From NCBI GenBank assembly GCA_964345395.1, contig CAYFRA010000020.1, forward strand, positions 1 through 25,447: a stretch of 25,447 nt of DNA, in the 5' to 3' direction. The position numbers and the translations under genes are program-made. The notes under the pieces were generated by a model. That model was not told where the DNA came from, made no database searches, and saw only the letters and a program-made list of their open reading frames with translations. This document shows positions 16,712-24,277 of the stretch, piece after piece. Positions within the stretch are counted from its first letter, which is position 1. Each line of letters starts with the position of its first letter. The stretch comes from UPXZ01 sp964345395. Lineage in GTDB: Bacteria; Bacteroidota; Bacteroidia; Bacteroidales; Paludibacteraceae.

Positions 16712-17392
16712 CTAAAATTCATACTCAAAAGAGACTTGCCAGCCCTGTATTCTTTGGGGTTTACCCTTGGTTTTGCTTACGCTATTCATTCCCCAGTTGT
16801 ATCCACTTCTTACCCTGTAATTTTTCCATTGCAAGCCACCACCTGTGCCAAGTTGAAAATTAAATCTGTGCAACTCATCTGCGTAAGTATTGTATGTGCC
16901 CGATTTTGGCATCACGATAGGGTGAGTTGGTGTAGGGTCAACTTCATGGTAGATAGTAGAGATTTTATCTGTATGTAGCAAGCCAATGTTAAAATTGGGA
17001 CCAGCGTAAGCAAATACTTTCAAACCCCATATGACTGGGAGTGTGTAGATAGCTCTGACGGGGATATCTACAAAGTGAGCATTGTATTTGAATGTTGCGG
17101 TATCATTGTGAGCATAGAGTTGATCTCGTTTTCCAAATGAATTGTTGTATTTCAAACCAGTTTCAATACCGAAACCATAGTTTAGGGGTATCTCAATGTT
17201 TAATCCGCCTTTTATCGAGTGGTAGGGCGATGTAACCACTGATTTGCCAAATCGAAAATCTTGCCCGTAACCAGTTTCAATTCTATATTTGATTTTCTTT
17301 GGTGCAGCACTATTTATAGAGTCAGTTTGTGCAAAAGTAGTGCCCGCGAAAAATAAAATGAGAAATAGTGGCAATATATGTTTTTTATTCAT
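16712..17392 (-). CDS. Outer-membrane beta-barrel protein with signal peptide
   Basis: A 226-residue exported protein. MNKKHILPLFLILFFAGTTFAQ is a clear Sec signal peptide, cut about after Ala21. The mature part alternates polar and hydrophobic residues, is rich in Gly, Tyr and Asn, and ends in Phe (SFEYEF), as beta-barrel outer-membrane proteins do. It resembles the OMP_b-brl porin-like families of Bacteroidetes. The ATG at 17392 is preferred over 17401 because it gives a standard signal sequence. The C-terminal third resembles the next gene upstream. Its function cannot be assigned. Confidence 0.8.
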   Translation of the reverse strand: MNKKHILPLFLILFFAGTTFAQTDSINSAAPKKIKYRIETGYGQDFRFGKSVVTSPYHSIKGGLNIEIPLNYGFGIETGLKYNNSFGKRDQLYAHNDTATFKYNAHFVDIPVRAIYTLPVIWGLKVFAYAGPNFNIGLLHTDKISTIYHEVDPTPTHPIVMPKSGTYNTYADELHRFNFQLGTGGGLQWKNYRVRSGYNWGMNSVSKTKGKPQRIQGWQVSFEYEF

Positions 17393-17429
17393 TTCAATCA
17401 ATCTGTTTTGTCCTATTCGAGTTATCTTG

Positions 17430-17437
17430 CAAACTTA
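17430..17437 (-). promoter_or_regulatory. Possible -7 element for the first barrel gene
   Basis: The minus strand reads TAAGTTTG (TAnnTTTG match) 37 nt upstream of the start at 17392. The nearest upstream TTG is 28 nt away, outside the usual range. Confidence 0.25.
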
Positions 17438-17494
17438 CTAAATAAAATTTGTGTCTCGTTAATGACAAAGGTTTTATTAACAATAAGTTTTAAT

Positions 17495-17971
17495 TTAGAA
17501 AGTATAACCGAGTGTAATTTTTATATCATTTCCATTCAGTTGTGCGTTTTCGATATTGGTGCGATTCAAAAAACCCCATTCGAAGCTGGCTCTAATGGAG
17601 TAGTTCATCCATTGTGCNNNNNNNNNNNNNNNNNNNNNNNNNNNNNNNNNNNNNNNNNNNNNNNNNNNNNNNNNNNNNNNNNNNNNNNNNNNNNNNNNNN
17701 NNNNNNNNNNNNNNNNNCCAAAATAATTGAACAAAGTTCCAACGTTGAGAGCAAACTGTTCGTCTATATTAAGTTTTAGCATAGGTCCTATGTGTACACC
17801 ATTCAACGAGCGGGTGTCAAAGTCAGGCAATGTTTGGGCGTTTTTAAGTTTTGGAACGGTGAATGAATAGCCAGAAAGAAGAGTAAATTCAGCTATTTTT
17901 TCTTGAGCTATTACTTGAACAGAAAACAAACTAAGCCAAATAAGAATGAATAATACTTTAATTTTTTTCAT
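17495..17971 (-). CDS. Second outer-membrane beta-barrel protein, interrupted by gap
   Basis: This is a secreted barrel-type protein with signal peptide MKKIKVLFILIWLSLFSVQVIAQ. Only about 124 residues are visible, on either side of the 100-N gap. The C-terminal part (QWMNYSIRASFEWGF ... ITLGYTF) lines up with the same region of the gene at 16712 (QWKNYRVRSGYNWGM ... VSFEYEF), so the two are probably tandem paralogues. If it matches its neighbour's length, about 100 residues are hidden. The frame agreement across the gap is not evidence, because the gap size is arbitrary. A TAATTTTG box (18007-18000, minus) could be its -7 element. Confidence 0.75.
   Translation of the reverse strand: MKKIKVLFILIWLSLFSVQVIAQEKIAEFTLLSGYSFTVPKLKNAQTLPDFDTRSLNGVHIGPMLKLNIDEQFALNVGTLFNYFXXXXXXXXXXXXXXXXXXXXXXXXXXXXXXXXXXAQWMNYSIRASFEWGFLNRTNIENAQLNGNDIKITLGYTF
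17618..17717. other. Assembly gap (100 N) inside the second barrel gene
   Basis: A placeholder run of exactly 100 N in the middle of the coding sequence. Confidence 0.99.
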
Positions 17972-18106
17972 CGTTTATCGTAAATAATAATTATTCCTGC
18001 AAAATTACTTGTTTTTTTTGAATAGGATTAATTAAGGAGCAAGATTTATAATAAGCTAACAAACTTATGAAATCAAAAAACAGCTAATCTTCAAAGAATA
18101 AATGTT

Positions 18107-18523
18107 TTAAATGATATTATTTAGCTTGTGTGTCTTAATCTGAATACCACATTTTTTTTTCAAATCATTCACCTGTTTATTCCAAAGCAAGATAGCATCA
18201 CTTTTTTCATCATGTTGAACAAAATCACTCACAACAAAGGTGTAATCACCACCCAACTCATCCATAATCATCTCAAACTGAAAGTAAAATTCACTATCTT
18301 TATCTTCAACCCATTGAAACTTGATTGACTTGTTTTCTACAGTTTCCAATACTATTGCCTCTTGCTCAGCTCTGTCCCATATAAAGGTAAAAATATCATC
18401 GTGAACTGTTATCTCTTCGGAAAACCACAAAGCCAAACCAAGTGGATCGCCAATCATACCCCAAAGCATACTCTCTGAAATTTTCCCGAAGGGGTATTCT
18501 AATTTGATTAAATCTTTTTTCAT
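18107..18523 (-). CDS. START-like domain protein (Bacteroidetes type)
   Basis: A 138-residue cytosolic protein of the small START/AHSA1-like group common in Bacteroidetes. The N-terminal KISESMLWGMIGDPLGLALWFSE pattern, then alternating strands (TFIWDRAEQEAIVLE, SIKFQWVEDKDSEFYFQFEM) and the long C-terminal helix (DAILLWNKQVNDLKKKCGIQ) fit the helix-grip fold, which binds hydrophobic ligands in other members. The ligand and role are unknown. It is on the same strand as, and 61 nt after, cytidine deaminase. A perfect 16-bp AT palindrome (18525-18540) sits right before its start. Confidence 0.85.
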   Translation of the reverse strand: MKKDLIKLEYPFGKISESMLWGMIGDPLGLALWFSEEITVHDDIFTFIWDRAEQEAIVLETVENKSIKFQWVEDKDSEFYFQFEMIMDELGGDYTFVVSDFVQHDEKSDAILLWNKQVNDLKKKCGIQIKTHKLNNII

Positions 18524-18584
18524 AATTAAATTAATTTAATGCTAAACATTATTGCTCAAAACAAAATAGATAAGAAATAATTTA

Positions 18585-19073
18585 CTATTTGTTGATAATC
18601 AACGAGTCGCCCTCAAACCTAAAAGGGAGCAAATCTTTTGCACTTTTCAGAACAATGATTTTTTCTTTTCCATACATCAACACCTCCATATCTGAGTTGA
18701 ATCTTTTTTCCGTTTCAATCAATACTTGTCGGCATCCACCGCAGGGTGTTATGGGTTCTCTCAAAAAATCACCATCAGTGTAAGCTGCCACAGCAATAGC
18801 CCGAATTGGCTCATCGGGGAATTGTGAGTTGGCGTAAAAAACAACTGTTCGCTCGGCACACAGCCCGGATGGGTAAGCTGCGTTTTCTTGATTGTTACCA
18901 CCAATAATTGTTCCGTTTGCAAGTAGCACGGCTGCTCCCACATGGAATTTTGAATAAGGAACATAGGCTTTCTCCGTCTGTTTCTTAGCCTCTTCGATAA
19001 GTGGTAGGTAGTTTTTTGGGAGTTCGTCGTAACTGTATTCTACGACATCTATTGTATAGGTGTATTTTTGCAT
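18585..19073 (-). CDS. cdd: Cytidine deaminase
   Basis: A 162-residue homotetrameric-type zinc enzyme of pyrimidine salvage that deaminates cytidine and deoxycytidine to uridine and deoxyuridine. The zinc ligand and catalytic pair are C72-A-E74 in LCAERTVVF, with C111 and C114 in PCGGCRQ. YVPYSKFHVGAAVL (about 37-50) is the conserved substrate-binding N-terminal block. It is slightly longer than the 130-residue bacterial norm because of about 25 extra N-terminal residues. A TATATTTG box (19127-19120, minus) lies 47 nt upstream. Confidence 0.95.
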   Translation of the reverse strand: MQKYTYTIDVVEYSYDELPKNYLPLIEEAKKQTEKAYVPYSKFHVGAAVLLANGTIIGGNNQENAAYPSGLCAERTVVFYANSQFPDEPIRAIAVAAYTDGDFLREPITPCGGCRQVLIETEKRFNSDMEVLMYGKEKIIVLKSAKDLLPFRFEGDSLIINK

Positions 19074-19215
19074 ATCAACTCGTTTTTAATCTATTTTCAA
19101 GATAAAATAATTTTTGTTTCAAATATAATAAATATATTGAAATGATACTATTATTAAGCATCCATTTTTTCTATCAATTAAAAAAATCAGCTTGTTTCCA
19201 AAGAAAAGTCTCAAA

Positions 19216-19246
19216 CTAAAGTTATTTTTGTAACTTTGAACTTTAG
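19216..19246. promoter_or_regulatory. Overlapping inverted repeats at the glucosaminidase promoter
   Basis: AAAGTTA (19218-19224) pairs with TAACTTT (19231-19237), and CTAAAGTT (19216-19223) pairs with AACTTTAG (19239-19246), so two alternative dyads share one arm. Two -7-like boxes, TATTTTTG (19223-19230) and TAACTTTG (19231-19238), lie inside. The dyads and boxes are seen directly; a regulatory role is inferred. Confidence 0.4.
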
Positions 19247-19274
19247 ATTAGTTTTTCGAAAAAAATCATTAGTT

Positions 19275-20204
19275 ATGAGTACCAAGCGTTTTATTTTTTT
19301 ATATCTGATATTAATTCCAGCTTTTGTTTCATCACAAACAATGCATAAAGCATATTTGGACTATATCAAAACATATTCAAGTTTGGCAGTAGAACAGCAA
19401 CATCTATACCAAATACCCGCAAGCATCACATTGGCTCAAGGGCTTTTGGAGTCGGGGGCTGGCAAGAGCAGATTGGCAAGCGAAGGAAATAATCACTTTG
19501 GTATCAAGTGTCATGATTGGGCAGGAGCTCGAATATACGCTGATGACGATGCAAAGAATGAGTGTTTTAGAAAATATAACTCTGTGAGAGAATCTTATGA
19601 AGATCACTCTAAGTTTTTAAGCAATCGAGGGAGATATTCAAGCTTGTTTGCACTGAACCCCACCGATTATAAATCTTGGGCAAAAGGGCTAAAGTCGGCT
19701 GGCTATGCTACTGACCCCAATTATGCCAATAAGTTGATAAAACTGATTGAGGATTATGATTTGCACAAATTTGATTTGGGCTTACAGCCTGATAATAGAA
19801 TTGCAGATTCTGATTACAATAAAGAATATTATGTATGGGGTAAGGCATCTGTCATTACCTTAGGTGGTCATCAATTGTTGAGAAACAATGGTGTGAAATG
19901 TGTGTTTTCAGAAGCGGGAGACACCTACGGTAGCATTGCAGATGAGTTTAATATCAGCGTAAAGAAGATTTTAGAATATAATGATTTAAAATCTATCAGA
20001 GATATAGAGCCCGGTTCCATTATTTATTTAAGCAAAAAGAAGAAAAAAGCTTCTGCTGAATTTATCAGCCATACCGTATCCGAAGGAGAGAGCCTCTATC
20101 GAATTGCACAAAAGTACGGCATCAGGCTACAATCGCTTTATGAACTCAATCAACTGCCTTACAATAGCTCTGCGACTGTGGGCATGAAGCTTAAACTACG
20201 ATAG
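19275..20204 (+). CDS. Exported glucosaminidase (GH73-like) with two LysM domains
   Basis: A 309-residue peptidoglycan hydrolase. The signal peptide spans residues 1-20 (MSTKRFIFLYLILIPAFVSS). The glucosaminidase/FlgJ-like domain (about 25-165) has the catalytic Glu in LAQGLLESGAGKS (E59) and NNHFGIKCH (72-80). Two LysM peptidoglycan-binding modules follow, at about 209-253 (AGDTYGSIADEF, with IEPGSIIYL) and 264-309 (EGESLYRIAQKYGI, with VGMKLKL). They are separated by a lysine-rich linker (KKKKK). It should cleave the glycan backbone in the periplasm during wall remodelling. The ATG at 19275 is chosen because it begins the signal peptide; the longer frame from 19236 overlaps the promoter-like dyads. 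Confidence 0.93.
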   Translation: MSTKRFIFLYLILIPAFVSSQTMHKAYLDYIKTYSSLAVEQQHLYQIPASITLAQGLLESGAGKSRLASEGNNHFGIKCHDWAGARIYADDDAKNECFRKYNSVRESYEDHSKFLSNRGRYSSLFALNPTDYKSWAKGLKSAGYATDPNYANKLIKLIEDYDLHKFDLGLQPDNRIADSDYNKEYYVWGKASVITLGGHQLLRNNGVKCVFSEAGDTYGSIADEFNISVKKILEYNDLKSIRDIEPGSIIYLSKKKKKASAEFISHTVSEGESLYRIAQKYGIRLQSLYELNQLPYNSSATVGMKLKLR

Positions 20205-20216
20205 AAGAGGGGAGAA
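20205..20216 (+). promoter_or_regulatory. Unusually strong Shine-Dalgarno-like site for the DUF721 gene
   Basis: AAGAGGGGAGAA fills the space between the glucosaminidase stop and the ATG at 20219. Such purine-rich sites are uncommon in Bacteroidetes, whose leaders are usually poor in Shine-Dalgarno sequence. The site supports the chosen start and coupled translation. Confidence 0.45.
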
Positions 20217-20218
20217 TA

Positions 20219-20509
20219 ATGCGTAAAAAAAACACCGAGCCACTGAGTGAAATATTAAACCAAGTTTTGAAACGGAATTCGATGGACAGGAAGCTGAATG
20301 AAATAAGAATTATTCAGGCTTGGCCTTTGGTTTTGGGTGAAAACATCATGCAATATACCACCAATCTATATTTCAGTAACGAAAAATTATTTGTGAGTTT
20401 AAGCTCATCTGTATTAAGACACGAGCTTTTTTTGTCAAAAGAGAGAATAATTACCTCTCTCAATGAATTTGTTGGTGAAGAAGTTGTTAGCGAGATAATA
20501 TTTCAATGA
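20219..20509 (+). CDS. DUF721 domain protein
   Basis: A 96-residue protein of the DUF721 (DciA-like) group. The core IRIIQAWPLVLGENIMQYTT, then LYFSNEKLFVSLSSSVLRHELFLSKERI, is the family pattern of a Trp-containing helix followed by a KH-like beta-alpha-beta fold. DciA proteins assist loading of the replicative helicase DnaB in many bacteria that lack DnaC; the short Bacteroidetes members may do the same, but that is by family analogy only. It is 14 nt downstream of the glucosaminidase gene and probably co-transcribed. No clear terminator follows it. Confidence 0.85.
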   Translation: MRKKNTEPLSEILNQVLKRNSMDRKLNEIRIIQAWPLVLGENIMQYTTNLYFSNEKLFVSLSSSVLRHELFLSKERIITSLNEFVGEEVVSEIIFQ

Positions 20510-20869
20510 TTCTTAATCGCTCTCGAATTTATTAATCTTTGTATCGTTTATCTAACTCGGTCACTATCTTCAAAAATATTGCACAAAATTGAGCAAAATG
20601 TGCCCAATTTTCCAATTGAACACAAAGCTATTTTGGAGAATACTGCTCCTTTTTTCTGTTTTTTCGACTTTAATTACAGTTAAATCGAAATTCTTAATTG
20701 CTTGTAAATGAGGTGTTTTAGTTCCATTTTTAACACTGTTAACGTTTTTGAAAAGCCTGTTATCTATTTTAGTAGTAACTTTGTTGCCGAAAATAGTTTG
20801 AATCGACACAGATAAAATGTGTTGTTCGAACGATACTTTTTATTTGAAACAAACCAAAATTATTATTTT
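20510..20869. other. 360-nt interval without a convincing gene
   Basis: A minus-strand frame of 79 codons (20809-20570) is open but has no recognisable domain and reads like translated AT-rich spacer. The interval holds short inverted repeats: GCACA/TGTGC at 20581-20603, AAAATTG/CAATTTT at 20585-20611, and TCGA-C-TTTAA/TTAAA-TCGA with a 6-nt loop at 20664-20688. A TAnnTTTG box, TAACTTTG at 20777-20784, could be the -7 element of the carboxylase gene, with a leader of roughly 80 nt. The nearest TTTG is 26 nt upstream, outside the usual spacing. Confidence 0.5.
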
Positions 20870-22414
20870 ATGTCTTCAAAGAAAAACATCGTTGCTTTAC
20901 GACAAAAAAAAGCAAAAATTGAAAAAGGTGGTGGTGACAAGGCAATCGAAAAGCAGATTGCAATGGGTAAAATGCCAGCACGAGTTCGTATTTTGGCTCT
21001 ATTGGATGAGGGTTCATTCCACGAGTTTGATCTTTTTGTGGAGCACGAAGAACAAAACTTTGGAATGTCCACAAAAGAACTACCCGGTGATGGGGTAATA
21101 ACAGGAACTGGTACCATTGGTGGAGCGCCTGTTTGTATTTATGCACAGGATTTCACAGTGATGGGTGGTTCGCTTGGATTGAAGCACGCGCGAAAAATCA
21201 CGAAAATAATGGATCATGCTCTGAAAATGAAAATTCCTTGCATTGGAATCAATGACTCGGGTGGAGCACGTATTCAAGAAGGTATTGGTGCTTTGGCGGG
21301 CTATGGAGAAATTTTTTATCGAAATACGATGGCTTCAGGCGTAATTCCTCAAATTTCAGTAATCCTCGGTCCTTGTGCAGGTGGTGCAGTTTATTCGCCC
21401 GCTCTTACCGATTTCGTTTTTGTGGTTGATAATATCTCAAAGATGTTTATCACTGGTCCAAATGTGATTGAAACTGTATTGGGCGAAGTCATTTCGCAAG
21501 AAGATTTGGGTGGTGCACGCGTGCATGCTGAAATCACAGGTAATGCTCATTTCTTTGCTGAAAGTGAAATGGAATGTTTTGAGCAGATCAAAACTTTGGT
21601 TTCACTTATTCCACACAATAACGAGCAAAAAGCAGAAGTTAAGCAAGCAAAAGCTCCTAAGGTTAAAAAGAAAATTGAGAATATCGTTCCTTCAAATCCA
21701 AGAAAACCTTACGATATCCGCGATGTGATTTATGCATTGAGTGATGAGTCAGATTTTCTTGAAGTTCAAGAGTTGTGGGCACCCAATATTGTGATTGGTT
21801 TTGGTAGAATGAATGGTGAAACTGTTGGTTTTGTTGCCAATCAGCCACTCTATTTGGCAGGAGTGTTGGATGTAGATGCCTCCGATAAGGCAGCACGATT
21901 TATTCGCTATTGCGATGCCTTTAATATCCCAATCATCACCTTAGAAGATATGCCGGGATATTTGCCCGGTGTAGATCAAGAGCATGCTGGCGTTATCCGT
22001 CACGGAGCAAAAATGCTTTATGCTTATTCTGAAGCTACTGTTCCCAAAATGACTATAATACTTCGTAAAGCTTATGGTGGTGGATATATCGCAATGAACT
22101 CTCGTCATTTAGGAGCTGATTTTGTGTTTGCTTGGCCAGGTGCAGAGATTGCGGTGATGGGCCCTGAAGGAGCTGCAAATATTATTTTCCGAAAGGAGAT
22201 TATGGAAGCAGAAGATCAAGATGCGATGCGTCAGCTCAAAGTACAGGAGTATATTGATAAGTTTGCCAATCCATTTGTTGCAGCTTCAAAAGGATATATT
22301 GATGGTGTGATCGAACCCGAAGAGACACGGGATATTCTTTTGCATGCTTTATCTATCTCAAAAAACAAAGATGATTTTAGACCTAAGAAAAAGCACGGTA
22401 TTCCACCATTTTAA
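20870..22414 (+). CDS. Acyl-CoA carboxylase carboxyltransferase beta subunit (MmdA/PccB-like)
   Basis: This 514-residue biotin-dependent carboxyltransferase moves CO2 between carboxybiotin and an acyl-CoA such as propionyl-/methylmalonyl-CoA. Two crotonase-fold halves are visible. The first has the acyl-CoA oxyanion segment DSGGARIQEG (129-138) and GPCAGGAVYSPAL (168-180). The second has LEDMPGYLPGVDQE and KAYGGGYIAMNSRHLGADF. A short lysine-rich linker (about 260-270) separates them. The start at 20870 gives the normal N-terminus MSSKKNIVALRQKKAKI; an in-frame ATG at 20819 adds 17 residues without homology. The same protein family serves propionyl-CoA carboxylase and Na+-pumping methylmalonyl-CoA decarboxylase, and sequence alone does not separate them. 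A biotin carrier gene follows by 51 nt. Confidence 0.94.
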   Translation: MSSKKNIVALRQKKAKIEKGGGDKAIEKQIAMGKMPARVRILALLDEGSFHEFDLFVEHEEQNFGMSTKELPGDGVITGTGTIGGAPVCIYAQDFTVMGGSLGLKHARKITKIMDHALKMKIPCIGINDSGGARIQEGIGALAGYGEIFYRNTMASGVIPQISVILGPCAGGAVYSPALTDFVFVVDNISKMFITGPNVIETVLGEVISQEDLGGARVHAEITGNAHFFAESEMECFEQIKTLVSLIPHNNEQKAEVKQAKAPKVKKKIENIVPSNPRKPYDIRDVIYALSDESDFLEVQELWAPNIVIGFGRMNGETVGFVANQPLYLAGVLDVDASDKAARFIRYCDAFNIPIITLEDMPGYLPGVDQEHAGVIRHGAKMLYAYSEATVPKMTIILRKAYGGGYIAMNSRHLGADFVFAWPGAEIAVMGPEGAANIIFRKEIMEAEDQDAMRQLKVQEYIDKFANPFVAASKGYIDGVIEPEETRDILLHALSISKNKDDFRPKKKHGIPPF

Positions 22415-22465
22415 TCCAAATTAGAATAGCTTGTAGTAAGTCTAATATTAATAATCCAATTAATT

Positions 22466-23044
22466 ATGTCTGATAGAAAAAGAACAGAAATAGATAGAGT
22501 CAAAGCCGCCGAAGAGCGCCGCAAACGGACAGAAAAGCGAGCTTTAGAGAAAAAAATCAAAGAGCGTGCAAAAAGTATTGAGAATAAAAAGAAGGCAGTA
22601 GAAGATGAAAAAGCTGCACAAGCTCGTCGGGAGCGTATGGCTGCTCGAAAACTAATGCGAGAACAGGCTCAGGCCGCCAAAAAAGCAAAGAAAAAAGATA
22701 TTCAAAATCAACGTGCACTTGAGGGGTTATCGCTTAGTGAGTTTGCAGTAACTTCAATCCTTTATGAAACTTTGATAACTGAGAAATTTGCCAATAGGAA
22801 AAAGTGGATTGAGCCTTCTCCTTACGAAATTATCTCCTACATCCCGGGCACAGTCATATCAATCGATGTGAAAGAGGGGGATGTTGTAGTTGAAGGTGAG
22901 CAGCTTCTTATTCTTGAAGCTATGAAGATGCAAAATAAAATTGATATGCCTTTTACAGCTCGCATTAAAACGATCAATATCAAAGAGGGAGAGCGAATTC
23001 CGAAAAACTTCTTAATGATTGAATTAGAAGCAGTAGAAGAGTAA
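22466..23044 (+). CDS. Biotin carboxyl carrier protein with charged helical N-terminal extension
   Basis: A 192-residue carrier. Residues 113-190 form the biotinyl/lipoyl domain, with IPGTVISIDVKEGD and the biotinylation site EAMKM, Lys154. Residues 88-112 (LSLSEFAVTSILYETLITEKFANRK) resemble the short linker element of Bacteroidetes carboxylase carriers. Residues 1-85 are nearly all Lys, Arg, Glu, Ala and Gln and should form a long charged alpha-helix or coiled coil. It should carry CO2 on biotin to the carboxyltransferase encoded 51 nt upstream. No biotin carboxylase, OadG/MmdD-like or sodium-pump beta gene is nearby; a terminator follows at 23063. Confidence 0.9.
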   Translation: MSDRKRTEIDRVKAAEERRKRTEKRALEKKIKERAKSIENKKKAVEDEKAAQARRERMAARKLMREQAQAAKKAKKKDIQNQRALEGLSLSEFAVTSILYETLITEKFANRKKWIEPSPYEIISYIPGTVISIDVKEGDVVVEGEQLLILEAMKMQNKIDMPFTARIKTINIKEGERIPKNFLMIELEAVEE

Positions 23045-23062
23045 ATAATATTTCAATAATAT

Positions 23063-23101
23063 AAAAAGTTTACAAGCTATCTATTTGCTTGTAAACTTTT
23101 T
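23063..23101. terminator. Rho-independent terminator after the biotin carrier gene
   Basis: A 15-bp perfect stem (23063-23077 with 23087-23101), AAAAAGTTTACAAGC / GCTTGTAAACTTTTT, with a 9-nt loop and A- and T-tracts at its ends. It closes the two-gene carboxylase unit 18 nt after its stop and shows that no further carboxylase subunit belongs to it. Confidence 0.9.
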
Positions 23102-23141
23102 ATTATCAATTATCAATTATAATAAACATTTTAATAAACTT

Positions 23142-24080
23142 ATGAAAAGAAGAATTCTAATTATTTCGAGCCTGCTAATGATGACTATTTTTTCAATTGC
23201 ACAAACTACTGAAGCAGAGAAATATTTAACAGGCGAAATTAAAACAGACACGGTATCTACTTGGACAAAAGGGGGAATCAGTAGCCTCAATTTGGCACAA
23301 ACTTCGTTAATCAATTGGGCAGCTGGTGGGCAAAACTCCGTTGCTGTAAATGGTTTATTGGGTTTGTTTGCTAATTATACAGATGAAAAAAACTCGTGGG
23401 AAAATACTTTAGAGATGGGTTATGGACTCTTACAACAAAGCGGATTTGATGGTTTGATGAAAACAGACGACCGCTTCGACTTCACCTCTAAATATGGACG
23501 TAAAGCTTTTGATAATTTTTATTACTCGGGGCTTCTCAACTTCAAAACACAATTTGCACCTGGCTACGATTATCCCGATGTGAGCCAAAAAATCTCAGAT
23601 CTATTTGCTCCAGCTTACCTTTTGGCAGCAGCAGGTTTGAACTATATTCCCAATCAATATTTCAACGCATTTATCTCGCCCATAACAGGTAAATTTACTT
23701 TTGTGATGGATGAGGAGTTGTCTAAAATGGGTGCTTTTGGGGTAAAATCAGGAACAACCTCTCGAAAAGAGTTAGGTGGATACGTTAGATTAGGTTTCTC
23801 TAAAAATGACTTCAAAGAGGGGGTTTTCAAAAATATCTCTGTCAATTCAAAATTGGATTTATTCTCCAACTATTTAGAAAATCCTCAATATGTCGATGTG
23901 AATTGGGAAAATTTGATAGGTATGAAAATCAATGATTACATATCGGTTAGTATCAACACCAACCTCATATATGATTACGATATCAAATCTATTGAGATTG
24001 TTGACGGTGAAGCACAACAGGGCAAAGCCAAAATTCAGTTTAAAGAAATATTAGGTGTAGGATTTATGTATAAATTCTAA
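23142..24080 (+). CDS. DUF3078 domain protein, probable outer-membrane barrel
   Basis: A 312-residue exported protein with signal peptide MKRRILIISSLLMMTIFSIAQ. The segment WTKGGISSLNLAQTSLINWAAGGQNS (about 43-68) is the hallmark of the Bacteroidetes DUF3078 family. The rest consists of amphipathic strands rich in Tyr, Phe and Asn and ends in an aromatic residue (GVGFMYKF), consistent with a beta-barrel. Its function is unknown. The ATG at 23142 is preferred over 23085 because the latter lies inside the terminator and would put a charged stretch before the signal peptide. It has its own terminator at 24114. Confidence 0.88.
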   Translation: MKRRILIISSLLMMTIFSIAQTTEAEKYLTGEIKTDTVSTWTKGGISSLNLAQTSLINWAAGGQNSVAVNGLLGLFANYTDEKNSWENTLEMGYGLLQQSGFDGLMKTDDRFDFTSKYGRKAFDNFYYSGLLNFKTQFAPGYDYPDVSQKISDLFAPAYLLAAAGLNYIPNQYFNAFISPITGKFTFVMDEELSKMGAFGVKSGTTSRKELGGYVRLGFSKNDFKEGVFKNISVNSKLDLFSNYLENPQYVDVNWENLIGMKINDYISVSINTNLIYDYDIKSIEIVDGEAQQGKAKIQFKEILGVGFMYKF

Positions 24081-24113
24081 GTAATATTTTTTGCTGAATT
24101 AAATTAGATATTG

Positions 24114-24148
24114 CAACTTTTCCAAAGTTTGATACTTTGGAAAAGTTG
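24114..24148. terminator. Rho-independent terminator after the DUF3078 gene
   Basis: A 15-bp perfect stem (24114-24128 with 24134-24148), CAACTTTTCCAAAGT / ACTTTGGAAAAGTTG, with a 5-nt loop and followed by TTTTAT. It lies 33 nt after the stop. Confidence 0.88.
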
Positions 24149-24277
24149 TTTTATAGACCCTTCTTTCATTCTGTAAATATTCATTTCACGTCAAGCTACT
24201 GCTGATAAAACAGAGATAACTTCTCTAAGTTTCAAATATCGCTACATCTTTCACGTTATGATTAAAACGGATAGAAA

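Noticed and set aside
20570..20809. Minus-strand open frame of 79 codons between DUF721 and the carboxylase
   Set aside because: No recognisable domain, composition like translated AT-rich spacer, no promoter or ribosome site, and it overlaps the probable promoter of the carboxylase.
20817..21146. Several overlapping frames at the start of the carboxylase gene on both strands
   Set aside because: All are shadows of the MmdA-like reading frame, which alone has homology.
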